Virus record (IMG/VR): IMGVR_UViG_3300025577_000005
Span: 1-64,000 of that record
DNA length: 64,000 nucleotides
Strand: one strand, 5' to 3'
DNA from: a virus
Each line of letters starts with the position of its first letter. Within the stretch, counting starts at the first letter, position 1. The position numbers and the translations under genes were made by a program. Positions 8,605 to 18,677 of the stretch are shown piece after piece. Below the pieces are notes generated by a model. That model searched no databases. It was not told the DNA's origin and was given only the letters and a program-made list of their open reading frames with translations.

Positions 8605-10806
8605 TTAAACGTTACCGATTACTTCATTAAATGAAACACCAGTTCTGGTGGCAACAAATGTAAGACCAATGAAGTTGATTGATCTTGCAGGTTTGATGAA
8701 GATTTCTGCCACAAACTCGTTATTATCTATAATTGCAGCAGTGTTATTTGTTTCATCGCAAATAACAACATAATCTTGAATACCTCGTTTTGCCTGAACA
8801 TCACGGAGGAATGGTTCAACAATATTTACAAAATTGGTTCTTGTAATTTCATCGTTGAACTCGAAGAGTTGGTCCCTTGCGGCAGCAGAAATTGAATCCT
8901 CAAGGAAGATAAACAATCTACGAACGTTAATACGATCAAACGCTGATGATTTTGCAAGTGCAGTCTTATCTCCAAATAGTGTAATACCACCACCGGGTGA
9001 AACAATAACTGGATTGATTCTTGCGGAATACAACCGATCTCTTTGTGTTTGAGAAGGATTATAAGTCAGTTTAACTGCATTGAGAACTGCACCTCTTGTA
9101 GTTCCAGCAGGTGAGAACCATGGGAAGTTATCAATATCATTACGAGCACAAATACCGGCAATGTCTCCATTTAATGGGATATAACGGAAGGTGTTTGCAA
9201 ATCTATCATACATGTACTTATATCCACTATCAAAGATTGCATAAGATGATGATGTTAGTGGTGAGAAGAATTCTAATATATTTTCAGTGATAGTTTCATC
9301 ATTATTAACTGTAACAGATCCTGCAGCAGTATCAATAATGAATGCTTTTCTATATGGAGAGATAAACGCAAGAGAATCTTTTCTCAGATTAGCAACTGCA
9401 ATTAATTTATTTGCAAGTGCCTGTGCGGTTTCTTTTTCATAATTTGCAGATCCCATCATGAGGAAATCTACTTTATAATTCTCTGTGTTTTCAAATAAAC
9501 TATATCCGGCAACTAATTTGTTTAGATCGACCGAAAGTGCTCCACTACCACTGATTGTAGACCCTCCATCATAATTCTTACCACCTTCCATAACACCATT
9601 GGATTTACCAATAGTCTTAAAGATAGTTCCTTCTGCTTCTTTGTCCCAACTTCCTCCAGTAACTGGAGTAAATCCACCGGCAGCAAATCCGATATCAACA
9701 GTTCCAGATGGCTCATCACCACCAAAAACAAATGCTGAATTTGTTTTTAGATAAGATCTCCAATAAGAAGGTGATCCTGCAGAATATTCTGCATCAGTCG
9801 CTTTGGAAAGATTAAGATGTTTTTCAAGAATTGTTCCTGCATTTCCAGTAACTTTACCATCACCATCAATAATTACAACATGAACCTCATCAAATCTTGC
9901 TCCTCTATCAGCAGCATATTGTGAAGTTCCTGGTTTATCTCCAACAGTATTCCAAGGTTGAGTTGTAGTAACTGTCGATCCACCAACGGTTGAAGTAGAA
10001 ATTGCTACCGTTTGTTGTGAGAACCAATCCTGTCTTGCAGTATATGCAGTAGATCCAAACGATGCTGCTGTAGAAGCAGTATGAATTGCTACATTTCCAG
10101 TATTAGTGAATGCAAAAACTCCACCCTCCTGATAGTCTTTAGCAGTTTCAGTTGCTCCATCAACTTGTGAAAGAACTTTAACACTGATTTGTCCAACACC
10201 AACTTCGGTAATCATACCTTTAAGGTGTCCAGTAAGTGCTGTTGTTGTTCCTGCACCAATATCAGTTTTTCCGACTAAGGTTTGGGTAATACCCATTCCA
10301 ACTGCAATATTAGAAGCTCCACCATTGATTCCTGTAGTATCAATTCCGGTAAGAACCTGATCTGCCTTTGCGTCGATAATACCGATTCTAATTCCATCTG
10401 CCCAAGATCCTGGATTCTTGGAAACAAATGTTTTACCGGTAATTACATTATCATCGTACTGAAGTTGCTCATAGTGCTCAATACTTTTAATTTTAATTGA
10501 ACTTCCTGTACCAACAAAAGCATTCTGAAGATGATCATCATCTGCTCTAACAATTCTCATCTGAGAACCATATGCAAGATATGATGAAGCAGTGAGCCAA
10601 TGCTCATAATGCTTATCATTACTATATGGTTTTCCAAAATTATCAAGTAAACCCTTTTCCGATCCTACTATTGTCGGAAGTTCGACAGGACCTTGTGCAA
10701 AAGGAGCAACAAGTCCACCAACTTTCGCAGAAGATGGATCAATTCTTCCTATAGTAAGATCTACTTCCCTTACCCTAATTCCAGGAGATGCTAAATTTAA
10801 TGGCAT
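8605..10806 (-). CDS. 18: gp18 contractile tail sheath protein
   Basis: This 733-residue sheath subunit (T4 659) contracts to drive the tube into the host. I choose the ATG of MPLNLASPGI (10806) over an in-frame ATG seven codons earlier, because GAGGA lies eight bases before it and because cyanophage sheaths start this way. The conserved N-terminal PGIRVREVDLT, which carries the strand-exchange arm, is present. So is the C-terminal core KPARSINFIGLTFVATRTG. The extra length relative to T4 falls in the central, surface-exposed insertion region (about residues 100-400). A late-type promoter lies 35 bases upstream. Confidence 0.95.
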   Translation of the reverse strand: MPLNLASPGIRVREVDLTIGRIDPSSAKVGGLVAPFAQGPVELPTIVGSEKGLLDNFGKPYSNDKHYEHWLTASSYLAYGSQMRIVRADDDHLQNAFVGTGSSIKIKSIEHYEQLQYDDNVITGKTFVSKNPGSWADGIRIGIIDAKADQVLTGIDTTGINGGASNIAVGMGITQTLVGKTDIGAGTTTALTGHLKGMITEVGVGQISVKVLSQVDGATETAKDYQEGGVFAFTNTGNVAIHTASTAASFGSTAYTARQDWFSQQTVAISTSTVGGSTVTTTQPWNTVGDKPGTSQYAADRGARFDEVHVVIIDGDGKVTGNAGTILEKHLNLSKATDAEYSAGSPSYWRSYLKTNSAFVFGGDEPSGTVDIGFAAGGFTPVTGGSWDKEAEGTIFKTIGKSNGVMEGGKNYDGGSTISGSGALSVDLNKLVAGYSLFENTENYKVDFLMMGSANYEKETAQALANKLIAVANLRKDSLAFISPYRKAFIIDTAAGSVTVNNDETITENILEFFSPLTSSSYAIFDSGYKYMYDRFANTFRYIPLNGDIAGICARNDIDNFPWFSPAGTTRGAVLNAVKLTYNPSQTQRDRLYSARINPVIVSPGGGITLFGDKTALAKSSAFDRINVRRLFIFLEDSISAAARDQLFEFNDEITRTNFVNIVEPFLRDVQAKRGIQDYVVICDETNNTAAIIDNNEFVAEIFIKPARSINFIGLTFVATRTGVSFNEVIGNV

Positions 10807-10840
10807 CTTGTTTGTCCTCGCATCCAAATTTATCTAAAAA

Positions 10841-10848
10841 TATTTATG
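10841..10848 (-). promoter_or_regulatory. Late-type promoter for gp18
   Basis: CATAAATA on the minus strand is one mismatch from TATAAATA, 35 bases before the gp18 start, in an 80-base gap between genes. Confidence 0.65.
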
Positions 10849-10886
10849 AAAAGGGGTATTTTCAGTGGGGAAACCATGCGTGATAT

Positions 10887-11111
10887 TTACCAATCTGGAT
10901 ATTCCCATACAATTAATTTCTTTTTTTCTTTTTTATTGACTCTTTTCTTTGTACATACTTTACATTCATATGAATATGCAGATGGTAATGTTCCTCTATC
11001 TTTTCGAGTCAAATAAAAATCATCAAGTAAACTTTTGACTTCTCCACATACTCTACATTTGCGATCAAAAAATAATAAATGTTCTAGTTCTATCTCATCA
11101 TCAATGGACAT
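10887..11111 (-). CDS. Small CxxC...CxxC zinc-ribbon protein after gp17
   Basis: This 74-residue protein has Cys19/Cys22 and Cys50/Cys53, spaced like the zinc-binding part of HNH or endonuclease VII-type proteins. It ends in a Lys-rich stretch and lacks any visible HNH catalytic core. Its ATG overlaps the gp17 stop (TAATG), so it is coupled to the large terminase. It could help the terminase bind DNA, but that is inference from position and the zinc motif alone. Confidence 0.75.
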   Translation of the reverse strand: MSIDDEIELEHLLFFDRKCRVCGEVKSLLDDFYLTRKDRGTLPSAYSYECKVCTKKRVNKKEKKKLIVWEYPDW

Positions 11112-12757
11112 TACCTATAGTCCCACATATATGAACGATCACCATACTCATCTGCATACCATCTATCCCCCGAATCATCTACAAAAGTTGTTTCACCATT
11201 AATTCCATCCTCAATAAATCCAAATGGAGCCATGTCCTGATCAATTTGATTTTTTTGCTCTTCATATATTCTTTTTCTTACATCATTCTCTGTCATCTCC
11301 TTAAAATATTCTTGTGCTACTAACCAGGAAAATATTACAAGACACATTGCCAAGTCATCATTACATCCTTCTTCTGCCTCAAAAGAATTTCCTTTTTGTG
11401 AAAACGTAGTTAGTTCTGATATAATTTCATAATCAGATGCAAGTAATTTATCATCTTCTACAAGAGTTTTGAGATTTGAACATCCCAATTTTTTAACTGC
11501 CGAAGTTGTGCGAACTCCAAGTTGAGTTTTTTTGCCAGAGAACCCTGTTCCCACTATCTGTCCATTTCTACCTCTCATAGTTGCCATTAAAATATTTTCA
11601 TATTCTAAATCATATTGAAGAATACTAGCAACTTGATCACCAATATCATTAACCTCTATCAATAACCAGGATTGATTATAACCTTTTGCTACATCAAATA
11701 TGATATTAGGAAATAGCATTGGTTTGATTTCATTATTTCTATATTTTGCAACTACCTTATAAGGAAACTCTGTGATATCAAAAACAATAAATGCTGAATA
11801 GTCATTACCAAGTCCACGAGCAACGTCAACTGTAATTAGATAATTATGATCCTCAATAGGATTTTCATAAACATCTAATCCGGCATTTCTTTGTATTGGA
11901 TCTTCATATACTAAAGTTTTGAGTTTTGATGGGTTGATAAGTGTATTAACAGAACCTAAGAACTCACATTCAAACTCAACCCGAAATTGTTGTTCCGATG
12001 TGTTTGCAATTGTTTGTTCTTTCCAAACAACATCTCTACCGGGAACTTCTGACCAGTGAACCTCTGTAGGAATATATTCGTTTTTATTTCTTTCCGCATC
12101 ATGCCACATACGGTAGAAATGATTCATACCGTGTGGTGTGGATACAATAATTACCTTTGTGCTTTTACCAGAAGTAATAGTAGGATAAACAGATGCAAAG
12201 AAGGAGTCAGCGACATGATTGGGGACGAATGCGAATTCGTCGAGAAATAAGATATTGAACGACATGCCTCGGACAGCACTCGCAGATGTAGATGATGCCA
12301 ATATCTTACTGCCATTTTCGAGTTCTATATTTCCTTTATTCCATACCAGAATACCTTGCTGCATCCATTTTGGCAAGTTTTCGTATGCGGTTGATAATCT
12401 TGCTAACAATTCTCTAGCAGTAGATGCTTTGTTTGCCAGAATACCAATGTTTACACTGTCATTGAAAAGTGCATAATGTAAAAGATATGATACCACAGTA
12501 GTAGACTTACCAGTCTGTCGTGGCATCTTGCAGATATTAAATCTATTGTTGTGAAAATTATGAATTAATTTCTCTTGAAAATGATATGGATGAAATTGTG
12601 TCAAACCTTCATCAAGAGAAACAATTTTAATATAATTGTTTGCAAAATAAACTGGATCTTGTTTACATTTTAGAAACTCAATAATTTGATCCTCTGTAAA
12701 CTCAATCGGAGTATTTGCTTTTTTTAATAATGGATTACCAAGATATACGTCACTCAT
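11111..12757 (-). CDS. 17: gp17 terminase large subunit
   Basis: This is the packaging ATPase and headful nuclease (548 residues; T4 610). Walker A is MPRQTGKST (residues 78-86). Walker B plus catalytic Glu is ILFLDEFAF (169-177), and the coupling motif is STPHG (206-210). The RNase H-like nuclease domain shows Asp311 in VDVARGLGNDY, the acidic pair near Glu378/Asp381 (IEVNDIG), and a late NDDLAM acidic motif, so both enzymatic halves appear intact. It assembles on the gp20 portal and works with gp16. In T4 gp16 and gp17 are adjacent; here a 464-residue gene separates them. Confidence 0.97.
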   Translation of the reverse strand: MSDVYLGNPLLKKANTPIEFTEDQIIEFLKCKQDPVYFANNYIKIVSLDEGLTQFHPYHFQEKLIHNFHNNRFNICKMPRQTGKSTTVVSYLLHYALFNDSVNIGILANKASTARELLARLSTAYENLPKWMQQGILVWNKGNIELENGSKILASSTSASAVRGMSFNILFLDEFAFVPNHVADSFFASVYPTITSGKSTKVIIVSTPHGMNHFYRMWHDAERNKNEYIPTEVHWSEVPGRDVVWKEQTIANTSEQQFRVEFECEFLGSVNTLINPSKLKTLVYEDPIQRNAGLDVYENPIEDHNYLITVDVARGLGNDYSAFIVFDITEFPYKVVAKYRNNEIKPMLFPNIIFDVAKGYNQSWLLIEVNDIGDQVASILQYDLEYENILMATMRGRNGQIVGTGFSGKKTQLGVRTTSAVKKLGCSNLKTLVEDDKLLASDYEIISELTTFSQKGNSFEAEEGCNDDLAMCLVIFSWLVAQEYFKEMTENDVRKRIYEEQKNQIDQDMAPFGFIEDGINGETTFVDDSGDRWYADEYGDRSYMWDYR

Positions 12758-12766
12758 AAAATCAAA

Positions 12767-14161
12767 TTAACAATTCCAAGCTCTTAATGATTTAGACAAT
12801 CTATCATCACCAGTATTATTGGAGGGTTTTTGCCTCTTCCGCATTCCCTTCATTCTTGCACAAAAACTTTTCCTACGAGGATTGCCAACTTTTTTACTAG
12901 GTGCTTTCAGATCACTACCAGGATTTTCTCTTTCATAAGACTTGCGTCCTTTTTCATTGAGTCCTCCAGACTTACTCTTACCTGATTTTTTAGTCCAGGC
13001 AGCACCTTCTCCAAGTTCACTCTTCCAATCAGATTGTTCAAATCTTACCTTTGGTTTTAATTTTTTCTTACCATCAGGAGAAGGAACAAACACTCCAGTT
13101 TCTGGAGATTTCATGTCTACACTATCAATATCACCATCCACATCAGCATCAATTCTTTTTGTTGCCTGAATTGCAAGTTTCTTCAAGTTACCACCACCAA
13201 TTCTAGATTCTTCTTTTTCTTCCTTCATTTTTTCACGTTTTGCTTTTGCCTTAGCAAGTAATCTTTGTTTTGCTGCTTCTCTCTCATCTTTAGGAATAGG
13301 AGTTACGGCACCAACTTTTTGATCAACATCACCAACATCATATCCTTCCTTCTTCACACAGTTGTTATAAGTTTTACCAAACATCTTTTTGGTTCCTTTC
13401 TTCTCATATCCCTTCCAACACTTCTGTCCCTCATCAATCTGTTCTTGCCCACCTTTGATGGGTTCTGGTTTGATAATATCAACGAACTCATATTCCATTG
13501 CCTGAAAATCGTTTCTCCAATCAGAATACTCTACAGACTCTGACTTATTTCCCCAGTTAGCAGCACCAACCTTACGGCACTTTACAAGTGCTCCGGAAGC
13601 ATATGCAGAAGGCCATACAGAATAACGTGACTTAACCTTCTTATAACAGGCATCTTTTTCACCTGCCTTTTCTATTACAGTTTCTTCAGTCTTCACGTTG
13701 ATTGCCTTCCCTTTTCTATCTGGATTTGGATCTTGACGTTGCTTTCTATTAAATGCTTTTTTCTCTTCCTTATCATCTAAATTTGCGGCCATTTTGCTGG
13801 ATCCACATTTTGGTTTTGTGGTTTGTCCTGGTTGTTTGGCACAGGGTTTTCCGGCATATTTACCACCCAATTGAACCCAACCAGGCTTGCCATCACTAGA
13901 CCTACTCTTGCCAAACCAGTCACGCAAAGAACTATCACCACTTTTCGATTCACTTACTCCTCCACCATTTCCACCATTCCCATTACCATTACCATTTCCA
14001 CCATTTCCATTACCGTTTCCATTATTATCACTATCTTCTCCAGATTCTTCTCCGTTTTCTTTGCGAAGATATCCACCAGATGCAACACGATATCCTAATG
14101 GAATTCGTTTACACTTTTTATCAGTATAACAGTAATAATATCCTTGCTTACACTTTTTCAT
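12767..14161 (-). CDS. Modular Cys/Lys-rich protein between gp16 and gp17
   Basis: This is a 464-residue basic, low-complexity protein. In order it has: a Cys-rich N-terminus (CKQGYYYCYTDKKCKR); a Gly/Asn repeat linker (about residues 47-70); a module SLRDWFGKSRSSDGKPGWVQLG with GKPCAKQPGQTTKPKCGSSK; a module DACYKKVKSRYSVWPSAYASG; a Cys pair around CWKGYEKKGTKKMFGKTYNNC; an alpha-helical Lys/Glu stretch; and a C-terminal module with GRKSYERENPGSDLKAPSKK and RKSFCARMKGM. Such modules recur in cyanophage and algal-virus proteins. I believe they match uncharacterised domain families, but I could not confirm that here. It is probably a virion or packaging-linked protein. Confidence 0.82.
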   Translation of the reverse strand: MKKCKQGYYYCYTDKKCKRIPLGYRVASGGYLRKENGEESGEDSDNNGNGNGNGGNGNGNGNGGNGGGVSESKSGDSSLRDWFGKSRSSDGKPGWVQLGGKYAGKPCAKQPGQTTKPKCGSSKMAANLDDKEEKKAFNRKQRQDPNPDRKGKAINVKTEETVIEKAGEKDACYKKVKSRYSVWPSAYASGALVKCRKVGAANWGNKSESVEYSDWRNDFQAMEYEFVDIIKPEPIKGGQEQIDEGQKCWKGYEKKGTKKMFGKTYNNCVKKEGYDVGDVDQKVGAVTPIPKDEREAAKQRLLAKAKAKREKMKEEKEESRIGGGNLKKLAIQATKRIDADVDGDIDSVDMKSPETGVFVPSPDGKKKLKPKVRFEQSDWKSELGEGAAWTKKSGKSKSGGLNEKGRKSYERENPGSDLKAPSKKVGNPRRKSFCARMKGMRKRQKPSNNTGDDRLSKSLRAWNC

Positions 14162-14175
14162 CGATGAAAAGTAGT

Positions 14176-14595
14176 CTATTCTTTATTATTTAGAAAACCT
14201 TGCTTGAGCATTTTTTGAAGTTCTGATGTAGAACCAACAAAGACTGCATTATTAGTAACATTATTTGTGGTTTTTTTAGTTTCGTCTTCTACATCCTTAA
14301 GTTTCTTCTGCAAGTCAATCAATTTATCAGTAGTATCTGCAACACTCTTAATCAACTGCCCTGCGACCTCGTATGCCCTTGGACTGCCTCCTTCCCCTGC
14401 TACCTCCATAATGCCGTTGATTGCCTCCTGACCCTTCTCTATAAGGGAGTAGAGGTTCGCACGACTATAAACATAATCCTTCTCTATATCATCATCCTTA
14501 GATTTTATAATCTCTGGTTTTTTGATTGGTTTTGGCTCCACAATATCACTATCAATATTCAGAGCCTCATCGATTGAATCATAATTATTATTCAT
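14176..14595 (-). CDS. 16: gp16 terminase small subunit
   Basis: This 139-residue small terminase recognises phage DNA and stimulates the gp17 ATPase. The core ANLYSLIEKGQEAINGIMEVA plus SPRAYEVAGQLIKSVADTTDKLIDLQKK is the oligomerising helical hairpin of T4 gp16 relatives. The N-terminus is acidic. I use the ATG at 14595, with AGAGGA 12 bases upstream, rather than an overlapping TTG at 14604. It is followed closely by the 464-residue gene rather than directly by gp17. Confidence 0.9.
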   Translation of the reverse strand: MNNNYDSIDEALNIDSDIVEPKPIKKPEIIKSKDDDIEKDYVYSRANLYSLIEKGQEAINGIMEVAGEGGSPRAYEVAGQLIKSVADTTDKLIDLQKKLKDVEDETKKTTNNVTNNAVFVGSTSELQKMLKQGFLNNKE

Positions 14596-14600
14596 AACAA

Positions 14601-15404
14601 TCAAATATCCTCTTGTCTAGTAGGACTATACTCCTTAGAATCTGGTAAGAAAGACCATTCTTCGGTAAATCCAAAGTCATCACTTGGATCTGCGGTAATT
14701 GGATCGACAGAAGCAACATATCTCATTTCACGTTTTGCGGTCTTTGTATCTGTGCTCGAAGAAATATCAGCTTGAACCTTACGAATAAGACCTTCGGAAG
14801 TTTCAGCAATAGAACCGAACAGATAAGTTTTAGCAGTAAATCTTAAAGTATAAATTAATGCTCTTCTCGTTTGGAATGATCCTTCATAATCATCTTGAAA
14901 ATCAATACTATCGAGAACAATTGGAATATCTCTTTTCTCTCCAATAGAACTGGCTAAATCTACAGTCAAATTAAATGATGGTTGAAAAAATGGAAGTATC
15001 TGCTCAATAATTTGAAGAGCATCATCATTTAACTTACTGAAAATATTAAGTTCAAATCCAATATTATATGGAACCGGCATAAAAACTTTTTTTGTTTTAT
15101 TATCAGTAGTATCGTTTGCCTTAAATGTTTGAGTAACTCCAGTTTTTCTAGTCGAATCATATTGAATTGTGGTCATCTCAAATGACATTCTAGGAAGAGT
15201 AATTGCAACAGATTTTGTTAATTGCTCTTGCTGTTCAATTTTTGCAAGAAATTTTTGCATTGGTCCATAAGAAAGACCAACTTTTGTTTCATCTAAAATG
15301 CTACCATCTTTCTTTGTATGTCTAATAGAAATATCATTAAACAACGTTCCAAAACTAATAATAGTTTTTCTTATAATTTCGTGATAAAAATATGTTCCTA
15401 GCAT
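14601..15404 (-). CDS. 15: gp15 proximal tail sheath stabiliser / tail terminator
   Basis: This 267-residue protein (T4 272) forms the hexameric ring capping the tail tube and sheath where the tail joins the neck. Diagnostic stretches are MLGTYFYHEIIRKTIISFG, VAITLPRMSFEMT and a VFMPVPYNIGFELNIFSK segment. It overlaps gp14 by one base at its start and nearly touches gp16 at its end, forming the 13-14-15-16 neck cluster. Confidence 0.94.
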   Translation of the reverse strand: MLGTYFYHEIIRKTIISFGTLFNDISIRHTKKDGSILDETKVGLSYGPMQKFLAKIEQQEQLTKSVAITLPRMSFEMTTIQYDSTRKTGVTQTFKANDTTDNKTKKVFMPVPYNIGFELNIFSKLNDDALQIIEQILPFFQPSFNLTVDLASSIGEKRDIPIVLDSIDFQDDYEGSFQTRRALIYTLRFTAKTYLFGSIAETSEGLIRKVQADISSSTDTKTAKREMRYVASVDPITADPSDDFGFTEEWSFLPDSKEYSPTRQEDI

Positions 15405-16831
15405 TAATAAGTACCAAATGGATTTGATTCTGAAAAGTCTAATATATTGTCTGCTCCTAATTCAAATTCTTCATTCGAATCATATGGATTATCATAACTT
15501 TCTAAATTATGTTCCTTGACAACATATGTAGCTGATGAAATTTCTCCCACAATAGTTTCACCAACATAAAATTTTCCCGTATTCAATGAAACTCTTAAGT
15601 TGACTGGTGGATCTATTGTGCTAACAGTAGTATCTCTTCTAAAATCTCTAACTACTGCTGTCAGACCTGATGTCTGTCCAGTAACCTTCTCATTATATAA
15701 GAATGTACCGACACCAACAGTAGAAAATGCACTAAAAGATACTTCCGGTGCTTGCGTATATCCAATTCCTGGATTCAAAATTCTCAAAGATTCAATTTTA
15801 TTACTAGAATTGATTGCAGCAATTGCTGTTGCAGTAATTCCTACACCAGGACTACCAATAACAACTTGAGGAGTAGTCGCATATCCCGCTCCAACATTGG
15901 ATACAACAAGAGAATTGACACTAAACTGAGTTCCTCCAACTGAACATGTAGCAGTTGCTCCTGTGCCACCACCACCACTTATTGTTATTGTAGGTGGGGA
16001 TGTATATCCACTTCCACCATTGGTTAATTCTAATCTAAGAATAGATTGGACATTTAATATAGAAGTCGTTACTGCTACTGCCGTTGCCGTATTTACTCCT
16101 ATATTTGGACTTGAAAAGGTTACCGTAGGAATAGAAGTATACCCACTACCATCATTATTTAAGAATATTTCGCTAATAGCATTATTACTAATTGTTGCCG
16201 TTGCAACAGCAGTAGCAGCAATTCCTGTAAGAACAATGGTCGAAATATATCCTTCGTCTTCTACAGTATTGTCAACTTCTTCAATATTAGTATCGACAAG
16301 TTCATTTTCATATTCATAAAGTTCGCAACTTAACTCATAAACATAATTAGTTCCCAATTGATAAAATGGTTTTTCTGATTCAACTCTTTTAATCTCAAAT
16401 AATCTTTCACCAAGAGGAAAATAGATCAGATCACCTTCTTTAGGTCTAGCAATCAAATCTGCAAAGTCATATTCTAAAATTAAACCATCTTTAATACCTG
16501 CAGATATGCCTTCTAGAAATGGTGCAATGAATTCTTGATATCTATCTCTTGAGATAGTTAAATTTATTTCATTTTTTAATCTCAATCCAAACTTTGTCAT
16601 GATGTCACTATCGGGAGCATATCCATCATAATTATTCAGATATGCTTCTATCAGAAAACTATCATCAAATTTTGACGATTGTATTTCTCTAATAATATCA
16701 TCGGTCTTAAAAATTTTTCTAGGAAGATAATAAACTTCTATACCATAAATTTTTAATTGCTCATTTATTATATCTTGAACAAGAAATTGTTCATTTGTAG
16801 ATCCTTGAAGAAAAAATGGATTTAATGCCAT
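15404..16831 (-). CDS. 14: gp14 neck protein with repeat insertion
   Basis: This is the neck protein that, with gp13, seals the packaged head and accepts the tail. It has 475 residues against about 256 in T4. Residues 1-190 and the C-terminal 100 match the family (MALNPFFLQG, VYYLPRK, YELSCELYEYENE). Residues about 225-385 are an insertion of four approximately 45-residue units, each with a G(S/A/I)GYTxxP core followed by a beta strand (starting near 228, 273, 314 and 365). The same unit type occurs in the gp8, DUF4815 and gp7-position proteins here. The insert probably forms a surface-exposed beta domain. Confidence 0.92.
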   Translation of the reverse strand: MALNPFFLQGSTNEQFLVQDIINEQLKIYGIEVYYLPRKIFKTDDIIREIQSSKFDDSFLIEAYLNNYDGYAPDSDIMTKFGLRLKNEINLTISRDRYQEFIAPFLEGISAGIKDGLILEYDFADLIARPKEGDLIYFPLGERLFEIKRVESEKPFYQLGTNYVYELSCELYEYENELVDTNIEEVDNTVEDEGYISTIVLTGIAATAVATATISNNAISEIFLNNDGSGYTSIPTVTFSSPNIGVNTATAVAVTTSILNVQSILRLELTNGGSGYTSPPTITISGGGGTGATATCSVGGTQFSVNSLVVSNVGAGYATTPQVVIGSPGVGITATAIAAINSSNKIESLRILNPGIGYTQAPEVSFSAFSTVGVGTFLYNEKVTGQTSGLTAVVRDFRRDTTVSTIDPPVNLRVSLNTGKFYVGETIVGEISSATYVVKEHNLESYDNPYDSNEEFELGADNILDFSESNPFGTY

Positions 16832-16836
16832 ACTAA

Positions 16837-17679
16837 TTATCCAATAAAATCAAGAGGTGGTAATTCATATTCAGAAGACATCCTCTGCTTTATATCTTCT
16901 AATTCTCTTTGACCATCTTCAAATATTGCACGGCCATTGAGTTCAATTCCTCCTGGAAGTTTTACTCCCTGAAATTTAATTAAATTTTGTCCCCATTGTT
17001 TCTTTATTAATGCAGTAAGATACTTTTTAACAAAACTATCATTATAAACTTGAGAAAAACTTTCAGGATCAAGTGCTCGATAGCATTCGAGAACAAGATA
17101 TGTATCTTTAGATTGTGCTCCCCAATCAATATCTAGATACAATCTATCTTGCCTTTTATTAAATCTTACCTGTTTTTCTGTCGTCAGTAAAAAATCAATA
17201 TCTTCCAAATAAGATTTGGTCATTGCATATGTTAGTAAATCAACTGAATTGAAATAATAAAGATCATTCAAAAACAATTGATACTTAATACTAAACATTC
17301 CCCCGGAGATTGTGCTAGTATCAAACTTAAATATTTTTTCAACTCCTATAACAGAGTTTGGAACTTGAATATAGTTTGAAGTCTCATAAAAATTAAATGT
17401 TGTTGTTCCAAAACCAACAACATTTGCAGTTCCGGTTGTTGTTACAATACCTACTCCATCTGTTCCCTTGGCTCTTCCTCTATCAATATCATCTTGAGTA
17501 ATTTTATACTTAAGATACATTTTCTCAACACCATCATAATGTCTTTCATTAAAGTATTGAATAGTATCATCAACTAAATCATCAATCTGCTCATCAGCTA
17601 CATTTATTTCTAAAACTGGTGCTCCAAGTTGTCTTAGGCAATAATCAATAAGTCCTTGTCTAGTGCTAGGTTTTGCCAT
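16837..17679 (-). CDS. 13: gp13 neck protein
   Basis: This 280-residue neck (head completion) protein (T4 309) binds the portal and gp14. The N-terminal TRQGLIDYCLRQLGAPVLEIN plus QIDDLVDDTIQYFNERHYDGVEKMY is highly characteristic of gp13 relatives. The C-terminal half has LVLECYRALDPESFSQVYND. It overlaps the preceding gene by one base and ends five bases before gp14, so translation is probably coupled. Confidence 0.94.
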   Translation of the reverse strand: MAKPSTRQGLIDYCLRQLGAPVLEINVADEQIDDLVDDTIQYFNERHYDGVEKMYLKYKITQDDIDRGRAKGTDGVGIVTTTGTANVVGFGTTTFNFYETSNYIQVPNSVIGVEKIFKFDTSTISGGMFSIKYQLFLNDLYYFNSVDLLTYAMTKSYLEDIDFLLTTEKQVRFNKRQDRLYLDIDWGAQSKDTYLVLECYRALDPESFSQVYNDSFVKKYLTALIKKQWGQNLIKFQGVKLPGGIELNGRAIFEDGQRELEDIKQRMSSEYELPPLDFIG

Positions 17680-18677
17680 CAGTAAGATCCTCCATCAATT
17701 ACCGAAGTCCAAGTAGGAATTCCTACATTGTTAGTTGTTAATACGAAATAACTTTCGGTTAATGCATTTTCCGTACTGGCAGCACCAATTAGTTTTCCAG
17801 TATTATCAAAATAAGCAATTCCATTTGGTCCATCATAATCGTTAGCATCATAATATAAACCTTCAGTAACACTTGCAAATCCGGTAATTATTACATTACC
17901 TTCAATATCAATATTACTATTAAAATCTAAATTTCCATTAAAAGTAGATATCCCAGAAACAAATAAATTGGTTGTAGTTACAAGACCAGAAAATTTCCCG
18001 TCTCTCCATCTTTGTGTTGTAATACCAATATCAAAAGTATTATCGACATTTGGAACCAAATTAGATACAAATTCTCCACCAACATCAATATCGTCAGTAG
18101 AAGAATCTCCAATTCCAATTGTGCCACCTCTAAATGTGGCATTTCCAATAAAGTTCGAAGTTCCGGCAACTTCTAGATTAGTACCTACATATAAATTATC
18201 ATCTACATATAAATCACCTCCAGTAGTGGTAATACCACCAGCAGAAGCAAGAGTTGTAATTCCTACAGACTTGAACGTTGAATTTACTGTTAATCCATTT
18301 AAGATGTCAACAGCAGCATTAATATCTAAATTAGAAGAAAATGTTGAGACACCAGCAACTTTTAGATTTCCTCCAATATTTACTGCTTTACCAATTCCAA
18401 TTCCACCATCAACAACCAAAGCACCACTCGTTGGTGATGAAGATTGAGTAGTATTTGAAAATGTTGCAATACCAGTAATATTGAGGGTTGACGAATCAAT
18501 CGTATCCGTCATATAGAAGGATTCTGTTGCCAGATCCCATACCAAAATCATTCCATCTCTAGTTCTTAGAGTGGAATTTACATCAGTTAAATTTAGTAAT
18601 CGTGTTGGTGGAGCAGAAGCATTGGATAAAACACGGATTACATTTTGAGAACCAATCCTGTCGTTGATATTGGGCAT
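17679..18677 (-). CDS. Repeat-rich fibre-like structural protein
   Basis: This 332-residue protein sits where T4 carries fibritin and short-fibre genes. After an N-terminal segment (LLNLTDVNSTLRTRDGMILVW) it consists of beta-strand repeats such as GNLKVAGVSTF, DLYVDDNLYVGTNLEVAG and TTTNLFVSGISTF, typical of trimeric beta-helical phage fibres. It ends VIDGGSY. There are no coiled-coil heptads as in fibritin, so it is not an obvious wac ortholog. It is most likely a virion whisker or fibre-type protein. It overlaps both neighbours by one base. Confidence 0.8.
   Translation of the reverse strand: MPNINDRIGSQNVIRVLSNASAPPTRLLNLTDVNSTLRTRDGMILVWDLATESFYMTDTIDSSTLNITGIATFSNTTQSSSPTSGALVVDGGIGIGKAVNIGGNLKVAGVSTFSSNLDINAAVDILNGLTVNSTFKSVGITTLASAGGITTTGGDLYVDDNLYVGTNLEVAGTSNFIGNATFRGGTIGIGDSSTDDIDVGGEFVSNLVPNVDNTFDIGITTQRWRDGKFSGLVTTTNLFVSGISTFNGNLDFNSNIDIEGNVIITGFASVTEGLYYDANDYDGPNGIAYFDNTGKLIGAASTENALTESYFVLTTNNVGIPTWTSVIDGGSY

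Noticed and set aside
12056-12476. Plus-strand frames in gp17
   Set aside because: Shadow frames opposite the conserved terminase motifs.
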